Positions 21,301 through 32,599 of a DNA stretch of 64,000 nucleotides are shown here, in pieces. The stretch comes from Cryptomeria japonica (taxonomy: Eukaryota > Streptophyta > Pinopsida > Cupressales > Cupressaceae), in NCBI RefSeq assembly GCF_030272615.1, contig NC_081408.1:609961673-610025672 (forward strand), given 5' to 3'. Made by a program: the position numbers and the translations under genes. Positions within the stretch are counted from its first letter, which is position 1. Every line of letters starts with the position of its first letter. The notes under the pieces were generated by a model. That model was given only the letters and a program-made list of their open reading frames with translations. It made no database searches and was not told where the DNA came from.

Positions 21301-24300
21301 TTGTTATTGTTATCAATATTATTGAGTGTATATCCTTATATGACTCTCTATTGGATATAGAGATACAAGCTATCTTGTGTATAACTCAAGTACTGCTCAT
21401 ATCTTGTGTATAACTCAAGTACTTCTCATGCTTTAAGCAACATTGTAATAAATGTGTTAGGTCTTTCAAAGTTTACATAATGTTTGTAAAGGCTTTATAG
21501 AATTACAAAATATCTATTGACCTTGTGAGTATGAGAACCTCAATATCAATGTATCCTTCAATTCAGTAAAACTAAGAGGTTTTTGATGCTTGTAATATTT
21601 GAAATACCAAACATAGAGGTTGTTTCAAGATGCACATTATGATCTGAGCATTTGGGAATAGGGTTGGCTTTCCTCGCATAGTGTTAAACATTATTAACAA
21701 TTGAGAATTAGTAAAAGGAATACCATTGGGTAACAAGGAAACTTGACTTTTATTTGAAAAAATTGGATATGAAGTGGATATTAATGAAAGTCAAGCTAAA
21801 TGTAAATGTGACCCTCTATTTTATTGACCTCAATATAAGAGGGTACAATGATCGTCGTATGCATTGGCTTTAATAAATGTAGCATCTCGTCCCTTGTGAA
21901 GAACTCTAAATGTTAGCTTACTCCTACATTGGGGTATATGTGATTGCCAAACTATTCGAATTGGGAAATTAGTAGACAATAATATTGTTCAACTAAGCAT
22001 GGAAATTGGGCATATTTCCATAAGTCTATTATATCCTTGTTTACTAGTGTTTTAGAAATTAGACAAAGGTAAGTTATACTTGACCCTCAATCGGAAGCCT
22101 TTGATGCCACAAGTGGGTAACACGGTTCATAGAGTTTAATATTATTCATTAATTAAATACAAGACCTATTAATGTCATCTTAGTATGATAAGATAACAAT
22201 CATATACGTTAGCATCAATAATATGTCACCCTTGAAAAATATGACTAGGGTGCAAGGAACTAGTTCAACTCTTCATTTAACCTTAATGGGCTCATGTGAA
22301 CCAATGCACTTTTTGATATTAAAGTTTACTAAATCCTGTTCTATACATGTTATGATGCTCTAAGCCTAAATAGAACCTTGTGTTATAAACTCTGTGGTAT
22401 TAATATCAGGGTATCAAATGTTGTACGATATCCTTGATAGGTAATTATAAGAGTTTTGATTAGATAAAGCGAGAGAGGGTCCAAAACCTTACATAACAGC
22501 CACATGATAGAAGATAGGGGTCTCACAAGGAATGAGAGCACCCAAAATTAGAACCAATAGACACAACAAAAAAGCAAAACCAACGGATTAACCAAAAAAC
22601 AACAAGAACACAAATGCCAAAAAATAGTGTTCCACGGAGTTTCCTGACTAGGGGACGGGGGAACGTAGGGCCTAAATTTGGGGATGGCGGGGGGATAGCA
22701 GCGGAGTGGTGGTTGGGTGCTGATATAAAAATAGAGGTGAATTGAAATCGTTAAGGCAAAATCTGCAATATAACATCTCTATGAGTGCCCCATGAAAGGC
22801 CAACTAGTTTTCACAAAGTTAAAGGTTGCAATCAATATGTGATGGAATGTGACATATAGAAAGCGACCCAACGGTGTCCTCAACAGAGGTGGCAGAAGTG
22901 GTGGTGATGTGGAGGGACATTTCCCCTAAGTCCCCAAGCCTCGGAAACGCCCCCCTATAGGGGATGGGTTTTTTTTTGGGGGGGGGACATGTCCTGGTGG
23001 AACACTCCAAAAAAAAATGAACAACACCAGAACATACCACCCCTAGAAGACACAAACTGATGGTCTACAGTGTGGGGGTTTTCACAACTTGCCAATCTTG
23101 GTTAATTTCTTTGACCATCTCACGGAAAGACAATCTTTCAATCAAACCCTTGCTAGATGAAGTAGTAGGGGACTTAGTTTTCGCCTTGACAATGGTCCCA
23201 GTCAACTTCAGAGCAGCACCGGTCGCAATCTTCATAGACTGCTTCCTCTTTGTATGTTTTCGCTCGAGCCCTTCCTGGATAGCTAGGTAATTGTAAGAGT
23301 TAGGGGATGCTCATGTTGGTTTAGAATAATAATGGTGGTGAGGTATAATTTAAGATCTTCATATCCTTAGATGGAAGTGATATAGTCTATGATTGCTGAA
23401 TTGGGAATTGTGTTGGAACTCTTGGCTTGTCATTAAGAACTATTAATTGTTGGGAATCTTCTAAAGAAACTTTGTTGGAGTATGAAACAGTAATTAAAGA
23501 AACATGGGAACCTGTGTGTAGTTGAGAGACCTTGCAAGGACAACTATGTGCGACTTTGATCCATGTGGACGTGGGTACGTAGGTAGTCCTTCGATGAAGG
23601 ATGCCCCTATAACCTCAAGGCCCTAGGGGGAGATAAATCCCAAGTTTACGGGTTGTCCCTGGTTGTTTTGACCACCTCTCTTTAGTAGGCTTCAAATGAG
23701 GTTGAAATGGGTATTAGATGGTTATGAAAGAGATACAAAAACTTGATAACTTGCATTTAATACACAAAACAACCTCTCTTTAGTAGGCTTCAAATGAGGT
23801 TGAAATGGGTATTAGATGGTTATGAAAGAGATACAAAAACTTGATAACTTGCATTTAATACATTATGTGTTGTTGAATAGCAAGTTGAATTAAGTGAATG
23901 GGTTGACTACCTTATAGTCGGTTTTTGTACATCTATCAAGTAGATTCCATCTTGTGTTGGATCCAAGTGATTTTATGTGCTTGTGAAATTTAAAACCAGA
24001 CCTGTAAGTATATACTCCTATATTATTCTATTGTGATCTACTTGTTCCAAATTAGGAACCTCTCTTCTAGTTATAGTGTTGAGCAGGGTACATGTGCTTA
24101 CTTTTACGACTACAAATGGAGTAAGGGCCCTATGAGGGCATAGGTAGAGATTGTATACCTCTAATATGTAGGCTACCCTTCTCCATTTGAGGTGATCACC
24201 AATGGAAATCCTATGACGTATTTAGAGATAAGCTTATCCATGCTCAAGATTGTTAGTAATCAAGGAGTGTACGCTTGATATTTACAATAGTCAAGGAGCA

Positions 24301-27300
24301 TACACTTGAGATTGATACTAGTCAAGGAGTGCACTATGCTAGTGGATTGTTAGTCATACCGCTTAGATAATAGGATGGATTGTTAGTCATACCGCTTAGA
24401 TAATAGGATGGATTGCGCCATGGGCATGTGGGCCTTGGGGCCAATGATATGTCGATGATGGATGTTCTTGTTTGCTTAGTTGTCTGATGGACTATAGGAA
24501 AGATAGTTTCTAATGAAGAATAGTTAGGTAATAATTGGACCAACTTCATAGTATAATTTTGGGCATATCTTGATGTGGAAATGGTATACTTGACCTTGTT
24601 GGGAGGAGGACAAACATTTGGTGTAGCATGGGATACATTGAATCCTATTCCCACTTGCTCATTGGTGTAGAATATTGGGGAAAAGAATGTGACCCAAGGT
24701 TTAGTGCGCAATGCATCAACATTATTTTTATCTGGGATGCACTATGGGCAAGTGATAGTTTGCCATTGTGGATGTGTTAGTCTCTCACTGTGTAGATGCT
24801 AGTCATTGTGTATAGGTGACATACATTGGAGTTAGTCACTATGTATGTGATGTATGCTAAAGCTAGCCACTATGTATGTGTGATGTATGTTGAAGCTAGT
24901 CACTTTGTATGTGATGTATGTTGAAGCCAGTCGCTATGTATATGTGACATATGCTAGAACTAGTCATTGTGTATGTGACGTATGCTAGAGCTGTTCACGG
25001 TGTAACGGTGATGTATGTTGCAGTTAGACACTATGTATTTGTGATGTAAGTTGGAGCTACTCATTGTGTATTTATGATATATGTTGGAGATAGTCTTTGT
25101 GTGTGTGTGATGTGTATGTGTTAGTCCCCTTGTGTATATGTGATGTGTGTTCAAGTCACTCTCTATAGAATTGGGAAATTATGCAATGATATGACCCCTA
25201 GGTAATTGTGTATGTTTGTACGCTACCCGAAGGCAAATATCATTATATTACGATTAGACTAAGTTTAATAAATAGTCATGGTTTAAAGAGAGATTAGAGA
25301 TCTCACACAAGAGAAGAGAATAAACTTCCTCTAACATTCAAGGGCGACCTACGAAGCCTTTGATTTCCTTTGAGGGGATATGTAGGCAAGGCCATCAAGA
25401 ATGAACCCTCGAGGCATAGGTCTAGGTCTAAGGGGGACCCTAACCTCAGGAGCTTACCACCTTTCAGTGTAAGCATAATTGGTGGCATAGTGTTGTCACC
25501 ACTATGGTGATTGAAGAAATTATGAAGTTGAAGATTCTAAGATATTCAATAATTGTTTTTGGATTCGATTGTGTAAGCCAATTTTTTTCATCAGTGTTTT
25601 GAATCACACTCCGTGATTCATCATCAGGATGCACAAGAATGCCAAGGAGATGAAAGATGAATCACAGAGTGTGATTTGAAACGTTGATGAAAAAAATTGG
25701 CATACACAATCGAATCCAGAAATAATTATTGAATGTTAATATGGATTGTGGAAATCTGATAGCTCTAATTGATTCTAAGATAGATAAGAAGCTTGGATGA
25801 TTAAGTTGGTACTTGTGATTAAAAAAAAAAAATAGTAGCAACCGAGGGATGGTTGTTACAAAGGCATCGTCACAAGAGTGAGTGATAAATGGTCCCAGAT
25901 TATTGTTTGCAACATAATGTCATTGTGAATAATTTTTCAACTTGTAATTATTAATATTATTAGATATCTGATAGGCCTTTTTGTGATCTTTTGACTGGCA
26001 AATAGATATATGCAGGAATATTTAATAAATTTAGAATATAACTTGAAATATTTTATTGTACAACCATTATCTTACCATCAACATTTTCGACCTTTTTGTA
26101 TTGGATTACCATTACCATTGGTACTACATTTAGGAAAAGCAAAGATGTCTTAGTATTTCTTTTTGCTTTATGATCACGATGGACAACTGATATCGATGAT
26201 GGGTTTTCGAATAATTAACTCTTTTCTTTCTGTTGCTTTTTATGTCACCCAGTTTCATCCTTTTGGGCATAGGCCACAAGAACCAAATCCTTGTGTGCAT
26301 CTTGAAACTCACCAACACTACCATTGCACCACATGTCATCAGACAATTGGCACAAAGGTTTTTTTGTGGATTCAGATTACTGCATGCCTACATAATGTAA
26401 ACTGTAATCAGTAAGCACTTCTTGTCCAGCAGGTTTTGCTTGCTGAATTTTTTTATTGCAAGTGGCACATATCCCTGTAGATTATGCCTTCTTTGTGTTT
26501 TTCATACACTCGAAACCATCAATGAAGGGTTTTGTTCTTACAGTGATATCTCACAGCATACTCTGGCTGTTCTGTATGTGGTTTCCGATTTCATTTTCAA
26601 CATCATATATGCTTCTATCTTCCATTGAAATGGTTTCTTACTTTCCAGTGATATAGAAGGGGGAATCTTGCTTGATAGTGTTTGGAAAGCATTACTTACG
26701 ATCTTTTGAATTGTAATTTCTCCTTATTTGGGCACATCCCTTTGTTCCGAGTCAAAAGGCAACCCTTTATGCATGATTAGATTGGTAAGGTGCAGGTTGC
26801 AAAATATTAGGTTGCTCTGAAGATGCATTTTCTATTCATTTCTAGCTTTAGTGTTACATTTTTGCAGCAAGAGTTTTGAGCTACTTGTTAAATGTAGTCT
26901 TTAGCATGCAGTTAATTGTAAATGCTGGAATCTGATGCGCTTCATGTTTACCAAAAAATGCATCACATGATAGAGATAGTTTAATCATATTGAAGGATAT
27001 AAAAGTTTTTTGTTGTTCAGTTAAAGCAAAAAAAACCCATCAAAAACAAGTTAGGACTTCCATTTATGACAATTGCAAACCATTCAAACCCATGGTGGAC
27101 ATTGCTAGAGGCAGCGATCTTGAAAGTTGGAGGGAAGCTTCATAAGCCCGAGATTTTCCCAGCTGCAACAGATGCCTGCTTTGTGAGAGATCATGGAGTT
27201 CCTGCATTTGGGTTCTCACCTATGGCAAATACTCCCATATTGCTTCATGACCATAATGAGGTTTGAGTCAACAATGATACTAATATATTTACTGTTATAT

Positions 27301-27478
27301 TTTTTTCGTATCATTTGAGAATTAGCAATGCTTATTAAATCTTTGTGCAATGTAATGCATGCAGTTCTTAAACGAAGCTGAATATTTAAAAGGAGTTGGA
27401 GTATACGAAGCAATTATTGAATCATATGCATCATACACAGAAGCTGTTGTGGATAGAGACTCTTTATCAGAACTTTAA
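11467..27478 (+). CDS. ACY1: Aminoacylase-1-like N-acyl-L-amino-acid amidohydrolase (M20), proximal 3' exons
   Basis: Four phase-0 exons (11467-12321, 14942-15079, 27021-27260, 27365-27478) give a 448-residue protein, close to the plant family length. The enzyme removes acyl groups from N-acyl amino acids and needs zinc. A hydrophobic stretch at residues 8-24 suggests a signal peptide or anchor and secretory location (inference). M20 residues visible: His102 and Asp104 (NSHIDVVP), Asp135 (GSQDMK), Glu169/Glu170 (PDEEIGG), Asp196 (LDEG), His228 in the dimerisation domain (GAPGHGS) and the C-terminal HDHNE (407-411). All introns are GT-AG. Intron 2 is ~11.9 kb. Alternative final exons lie at 30356-30811. 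In this proximal version the conserved TDxR motif reads TDAC. Symbol is by family resemblance. Confidence 0.88.
12322..14941 (+). other. Intron 1 of aminoacylase (2.6 kb)
   Basis: GTATGC donor and TTGTGTTGTAG acceptor. It holds a diverged tandem duplication at about 12667-12771 and 12792-12896 (TTATCAGGAAGCCCTGAGTTCA, ...GAGACCATTCTTGTGTTC, period ~125), which may be SINE-like. The rest is unremarkable AT-rich sequence; no gene is seen. Confidence 0.8.
12667..12896 (+). repeat. Diverged ~125 bp tandem duplication
   Basis: Two copies share ATCAGGAAGCCCTGAGTTCA, a GATG(T/C)GAAGA.GTT core, CAGGGAATAAAC and CGCAAGGTGAGACCATTC. GAGTTCAAATCTG vaguely resembles a tRNA B box, so a SINE origin is possible, but no A box or poly(A) tail was identified. 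Confidence 0.7.
14942..15079 (+). CDS. ACY1: Aminoacylase exon 2
   Basis: 138 nt, 46 codons, phase 0 at both ends. It begins GFVMNLQPSEAEAGFDIRV and ends ASRNMTFQ before donor GTTTGA. It completes the lid domain. The sequence joins smoothly to exon 1 (TPTPT + GFVMNLQP), a conserved stretch in plant aminoacylase-1 proteins. Confidence 0.93.
17400..18010 (-). mobile_element. Possible minus-strand LTR fragment
   Basis: On the minus strand ACTATAAAGG (about 17945-17955) is followed ~100 bp on by ATTAATAAAGC (about 17845-17855), a TATA box and poly(A)-signal pair at LTR-like spacing. No second copy, primer site or polypurine tract was found, so this is tentative. Confidence 0.25.
22628..23005. 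mobile_element. Small non-autonomous DNA element candidate (378 bp)
   Basis: Bounded by perfect 9 bp inverted ends, GTGTTCCAC at 22628 and GTGGAACAC ending 23005. G-rich inner sequence at the left (GACGGGGGAACG) and right (GGGGGGGGGACATGTCC) flanks a 250 bp centre. No coding capacity, and no clear target duplication because both flanks are A-rich. It may be hAT-like by size and ends, but that is a guess. Confidence 0.4.
23674..23869 (+). repeat. 98 bp tandem duplication
   Basis: ACCTCTCTTTAGTAGGCTTC through TTGCATTTAATACA is repeated with a 98 bp period (starts 23674 and 23772). The copies are nearly identical by eye, so the duplication is recent compared with the surrounding decayed sequence. 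Confidence 0.92.
24344..24415 (+). repeat. 33 bp tandem duplication
   Basis: GGATTGTTAGTCATACCGCT...GATAATAGGAT occurs twice in direct succession (starts 24344 and 24377); a third partial unit (GGATTG) follows. Confidence 0.9.
24785..25150 (+). repeat. Diverged ~37 bp minisatellite, about 10 units
   Basis: Units of 33-40 bp with the pattern AGTCACTATGTATGTGATGTATG(C/T)T.GAGCT. They vary at many sites and by small indels. A GTGTGTGTGTGA expansion occurs in one unit near 25100. Non-coding, inside intron 2. Confidence 0.85.
25544..25734. repeat. Foldback (hairpin) element, ~78 bp arms
   Basis: ATTCAATAATT at 25544 pairs with AATTATTGAAT ending 25734. The arms match over ~78 bp with few mismatches, including GGATTCGATTGTGTA, GCCAATTTTTTTCATCA and AATCACACTC.GTGATTCATC, around a ~35 base loop. 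This is a MITE-like foldback. Its transcript within intron 2 would form a long hairpin. No clear target duplication was seen. It lies 130 bp left of the ~3.37 kb duplication. Confidence 0.88.
27021..27260 (+). CDS. ACY1: Aminoacylase exon 3, proximal copy
   Basis: 240 nt, 80 codons, phase 0, between TTGTTCAG and donor GTTTGA. Contains SNPWWTLLE, GGKLHKPEIFPAATD and the metal/substrate end LLHDHNE. Relative to the distal copy (about 14 nucleotide changes, ~94% identity) it has eight amino-acid differences, including Leu for Phe at its first residue and Cys (TGC) for Arg (CGC) after TDx. Confidence 0.9.
27365..27478 (+). CDS. ACY1: Aminoacylase exon 4 (terminal), proximal copy
   Basis: 114 nt including TAA. 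Starts FLNEAEYLKGVGVYEAIIES, the conserved C-terminal helix of the family, after a 104 bp intron (27261-27364). Differs from the distal copy at two residues near the C-terminus. Confidence 0.9.
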   Translation, partial: FLNEAEYLKGVGVYEAIIESYASYTEAVVDRDSLSEL

Positions 27479-30355
27479 TGATGCTTTGTGTTTATAAAAG
27501 TCACCTATGGTTCGTGACCGTGAGAAGATGCCAGAGGATTTATCTTGCATATGCACTAAAGCTATCAATATAGTCAACTAATAAATAATATATAGGTTGC
27601 CAATACTGAAATATAAGGATGCCCTCTTTGCCTATTTCATAGGCCATATTATTTTAAGCAATCTATAAGCAATTGAGACTCTTCCAAGTTTGAAACATAG
27701 TCACAAGACTTGTCCAGGACAGTTGAGACTTGAGATATCCTGATTGAGTCTCTATGCCAAGTGAGCTAAGTTGATTGTTGATTCAGACTTGTGGCAGACA
27801 TGCCAGCACTCGGAAATCTGCCAAGGCTTACCAGGAGTTAAAAGACTTTCTAGCCGACTAACCAAGTCTGGATTTTATAAAATCATGTCTATTTGTATCT
27901 GGTTATAGACATAGATCTTTGAAACTCATTAGCTCGTTCTGAATCTATGGCTTATTTGTTAGCATTTACTGTCAGAGAGATCATAGGACATTGCATCTCT
28001 CATTTTCTTAATATTTTTGCAGGTACTAAAGCTGTATCACAACCCTGGTTAGCATTAAGGGGCTCTATTATTGAACTAACAACTTCATTATGCCTCAAAT
28101 TTTGAATTGTTTTTCTAAGAAAGAGCCATTAGTGAGGTTTGAAGTACTTTCTTACCTACATGGAGCCTTTAAAAAAATCAAGGCAGATATGTCATAAAAA
28201 ACAGACAAATAAATTTGGCACTACAAGATGCACAGCTGGAACCCGGAAACACACACACACAAATAAGCAAGCACACATGCAATAACATTTAATACAAAAG
28301 TATTAATAAAATGAAAAACCTAAACCGGACAGAGAGAAACTAGGAATGTTAGCACTCTAGAATGCTAAGCAGTAAGAAAGCTTCAAAACTACAGATCTTT
28401 TTCTTAATCCAACTACTATTGTTCTCCATAGATAGGATGTTGTTTGGGATGGTAATCTCAAAAGATCCTTATCAATAGAAAGAGTGTGGGAGTGATAACT
28501 CACCCCACAACTTATTCCATAATCTCAACTGTCTATTGGACAAGCAAAAACTATCAAACCTCTTTTATGATGTACTCATGGTACTAGTAGTATCTTGTCT
28601 GCTTGAGAATAGTTCACCAATACACCAGAGTGTTGAAGTCCAAAATATTTTTAACCTCTTCCGGCTCTTCTGATAATGCTTTCAACACATTGTGTTGTGT
28701 TAAAGAAACTTATATTGACGGATGCTCACTTCTTTGGCTTCCTCATGAATCATTACATTTTTCTTTGTAAAGTAGACATTCTCCTTTATAGTTATTTCAA
28801 AGTCAACATATTTGATCAGTCTTCCATTGCTTATCTTGATAATGAAGGCATTTAGAGGCATGTGGGCATGAGTTTTGTGAGGCCAGTTTTATCGATTGTT
28901 ACGTCTCAAGCCGGGAGACTGGCTGATGCTCGTGTCGTTCTTCCTTTGCAGAAGAAGATTAGACTCTGAAGGAAGGAATTTTGTTGCTAACCATGAAAGA
29001 CAAGAAACACAGATTTTGATTGTAAATAATCAATCCTCAATCCACCTATCGTAACAACAAAAAAATATAAACAAATAATGGACAAAGTACAATAGGAAAC
29101 AGCATTGTATTTTTCATGTATTTGAATTTTTTTTTATCATTTAGGCAGAGCAATTACAAAGTCAAAAACACCATAACACTGATCTTAATTAAGCTAGTGT
29201 ACACTAAAAGAGGAACTCTATATATTGAATTGAGTTATCATCACAAGAGTGAGTGATAAATGGCCCCAGATTATTGTTTGCAACATAATGTCATTGTGAA
29301 TGGTTTTTCTACATGTAATTATTAATTTTGTTAGATATTTGATAGGCCTTTTTGTGATCTTTTGACTGACAACTGGATATATGCAGGAACATTTAATAAA
29401 TGTTTATTTTACTTAAAATATCTCATTGATCCAACCATTATCATACCATCAACATTTTTTGACCTTTTGTATTGGATACCATTACTATTGTTACTACATG
29501 TAGGAAAAGAAAAGATGTCTTAGTTTCTTTTTGCTTTATGATCACGATTGACAACTGATATCGATGACAGGTCTTGGAATGATTAATTCTTTTCTTTCTG
29601 TTGCTTTTTATGTTGCCCAGTTTCATCCTTTTGGCCATAGGCCAAAAGAACCAAATCCTTGTGTGTATCTTGAAACTCACCAACCCTGCCATTGCACCAC
29701 ATGTCATCAGACAATTGGCACCGAGGTTTTTTGTGGATTCAGATTACTGCATGCCTACATAATATAAACTGTAATTACTAAGCACTACTTGTCCGGCAGG
29801 TTTTGTTTGCTGAATTTTTTTATTGCAAGTGGCACATATCCCTGTAGATTATGCCTTCTTTGAGTTGTTCATACACTTGAAAATGAAAGTGGAAACCACT
29901 TATTGCAGCTGACTGTTCTGTATGTGGTTTCCAATTTTATTCTCAACACCATATATGATTCTTTCTTTCATTTATATGGTTTCTTTCTTTCCAGTGATTT
30001 GGAAGGAGGAATCTTGCTTGATTGGTGTTCGGAAAGCATTATTTATGGTCTTTTGAATTTCAATATCTCCTTATTTGTGCATATCCCTTTGTTCTGAATT
30101 CAAAAGGCACCATTTAGCATGAATAGATTGGTTGTAAAATATTAGGTTGCTCTGAAGATGCATTTGCTATTCATTTCTAGCTTTGGTGTTACAAGTTTTT
30201 CAGCAACAGTTTTGAGCTACTTGTTTATTGTAGTCTTTAGCATGCAGTTAATTGTAAATGCTGGAATCTGATGCGCTTCATGTTTACAAGAAATTGTATC
30301 ATATGAGAGAGAGAGTAAATTTTTTTTAAGGATATAAAAGTTGTTTTTTGTTCAG

Positions 30356-30595
30356 TTCAAGCAAAAAGAACCTGTCAAAAATAAGCTAGGGCTTCCACTT
30401 GTGACAATTGCAAACCATTCAAACCCATGGTGGACATTGCTAGAGGCAGCAATCTTGAAAGTTGGAGGGAAGCTTCATAAGCCCGAGATTTTCCCAGCTG
30501 CAACAGATTCCCGCTTTGTGAGAGATCATGGAATTCCTGCATTTGGGTTCTCACCTATGGCAAATACTCCCATCTTGCTTCATGACCATAATGAG
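30356..30595 (+). CDS. ACY1: Aminoacylase exon 3, distal copy (alternative)
   Basis: 240 nt, 80 codons, same phase as the proximal exon, acceptor TTTTGTTCAG kept. It begins FKQKEPVKNKLGLP, so exon 2 joins as NMTFQ+FKQK, closer to other plant aminoacylases than the proximal LKQK. It keeps Arg in TDSR. No stop or frameshift. To be used, splicing must skip 27021-27478 and ignore the proximal poly(A) site. Confidence 0.85.
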
Positions 30596-30697
30596 GTTTG
30601 AGTCAACAATGATAATAATATATTTGCTGTCATTATTTTTTCTTATCATTTGAGAATTAGCAATGCTTATTAAATTTGTGCAATGTAATGCATGCAG

Positions 30698-30811
30698 TTC
30701 TTAAACGAAGCTGAATATTTAAAAGGAGTTGGAGTATACGAAGCAATTATTGAATCATATGCATCATACACAGAAGCTGTCGTGGACAGATACTCTTTTT
30801 CTGAACTTTAA
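30698..30811 (+). CDS. ACY1: Aminoacylase exon 4 (terminal), distal copy (alternative)
   Basis: 114 nt including TAA, after a 102 bp intron (30596-30697) with GT-AG borders. Same C-terminal helix; the last residues read YSFSEL, not DSLSEL. The reading frame is fully conserved, which suggests either recent duplication or continued use. Confidence 0.85.
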   Translation, partial: FLNEAEYLKGVGVYEAIIESYASYTEAVVDRYSFSEL

Positions 30812-32599
30812 TGATGTTTTGTGTTTATAAAAGTCACCTATGGTTCGTGGGAGTTGACCATGAGAAGATGCCAGAGGATTATCTTGCATGTGCATTAAAG
30901 ATATCGATGTAGTGAACTACTAATAAATAATATATAGGTTACCAATTGAGAAATTTAATGATGTCCTCTTTGTATATAGGTTGCTAATTGAGAAATATAA
31001 GGATGTCCTCTTTGTATATTTCTTAGGCCATATTACTTTAAGCAATTGAGACACTTTTAAGTTTGAAACAGTCACAAGCTTGGTTCAGGCAAGTTGAGAC
31101 ATTCTGATTGAGTCTCTATGCTAAGAAAGCCAAGTTGATTCTTGATTTGAGCTTGTGGCAGACATGCCAGGACTTGGAAATCTGCCAATGCTTATCAGGA
31201 GTTAAAAGACTTTCTAGCAGGCTAACCAAGTCTGGCTTTTATCAAATCATTACTTGTTACAAAAATCTGGTTATGAACAAGATGTTAAAAAAATCTGGTT
31301 GCGGACGTAGATCTCTGAAATTCATCAAATTGTTCTGGATCAATGGCTTGTTTGTTAGCAATTACTGTGAGAGATCAAATGGCATTGCATCTCTCATTTT
31401 CTCTCAATATTTTTGCAGGTACTAAAGCTGTATCAGAACCCTTGTTAGTATTAAGGGGCTCTAATATCAAAACTACCAACTTCAATATGACTCGAATTTT
31501 GAATTGTTCTTCTGACAAATAGCCATGTTAGTTTGGTTTAAAGTACTTTCTTGCCTATATGGAGCCTAAAAAAAAATGCAAGGCAAATATGTCATAAAAA
31601 ATAGACAGAAATTTGGCACTACAATAGGTGCGACTGGAACCCAAGAACAAAGACAGACAAATTAGCATGCACACATGCCATGGAAAACCTAAACCAGACA
31701 CCAGGAGAAACTAGAAATGTTGGCACACTAGCATGCTGAGGAGCAAGAAAGCTTCAAAACTGCAGATCTGTTCCTCACTATTATTCTCCGTAGATAGGAT
31801 GTTGTCTCAGATGGTAATCTCAAAAGATCCTTATCAATAGTTGAAGTGTGGGAGTGATAACTGAGCCCACAACTTATTCCATAATCTCAACTGTCTATTG
31901 GACAAGCAAAGACTACCAAGCCTCATTTATGATGTACTCATGGTACTCGTAGTGTCGCATCTTCTTCAGACGAGTTCACCAATACACCAGACTGTTGAAG
32001 TACAATACCTTTTTAATCTCTTCCGACTCTTCTGATAATGCTTTCAACACATTGTGTTGTGGTAAATAACTTATATTGACAAATGCTCACTTCTTTTGCT
32101 TCCTCATGAATCATTAAATATTTCTTTGTAAAGTAGATAATACTCTTCCGGTTATTTCAAAGTTTACATATTTGATCAGTATTCCATTGCTTATCTTTAT
32201 AATGAAGGCATATACAGGCGTGTAAGCATGAGTTCTTTGTGAGGCCAATTGTTATCAATTGTCAATGCTTAAGCTGGGAGACTAGTCGATGCTCCTCTCG
32301 TTCTTCCTTGCAGAATAAGATTAGTCTCTGAAGGAAGGAATTTTGTTGCTAACAATGAAAGATAAGAAACGCGGATTTTGATTGTAAATAACCAATCCTC
32401 AATCCACCTATCCTAACAACAAAAAACAAAAATAAATAATGGACCAAGTAATAGGAGATAGCATTGTTTTTTTCATGTATTTGCAATTATTTGAAAAAAA
32501 CAAAATTATCATTTAGGCAGAGCAATTACAAAGCCCAAAGACACCACAAAACTGATCTGAATTAAGCTAGTGTACACTAATTCTGAACTCTATATATTA

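Larger units (their letters stand above)
15080..27020 (+). other. Intron 2 of aminoacylase, ~11.9 kb
   Basis: From GTTTGA donor to TTGTTGTTCAG acceptor; to the distal exon 3 the intron would be ~15.3 kb. Besides the separately listed repeats, it contains a diverged ~280 bp direct duplication (about 16700-16830 and 16985-17110, sharing TTGGAACTTGGTT and TTGTTTACCAACTTT) and a 28 bp tandem duplication at 21373-21428. The stretches 15080-17400, 18300-22600 and 23100-24300 hold no recognisable gene; ORFs there have no family features. Confidence 0.75.
25866..29236 (+). repeat. Tandem duplication, proximal copy (contains exons 3-4)
   Basis: Starts with TCACAAGAGTGAGTGATAAATGG and ends with AAGCTAGTGTACACTAA...GAACTCTATATATT. 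The same order and wording fill 29237-32599, offset 3371 bp. The unit includes the end of intron 2, exons 3 and 4, the small intron 3 and about 1.75 kb downstream. Matches run through non-coding parts, so this is a genomic duplication and not a processed copy. Confidence 0.93.
29237..32599 (+). repeat. Tandem duplication, distal copy
   Basis: Second copy of the 25866-29236 unit with scattered substitutions and small indels. Homology ends at GAACTCTATATATT near 32599. Contains intact exons 3 and 4 and the sequence corresponding to the end of intron 2. Confidence 0.93.

Noticed and set aside
30356-30811. Distal exons as a separate processed pseudogene
   Set aside because: The small intron and long non-coding flanks are duplicated too, so it is a segmental tandem duplication.
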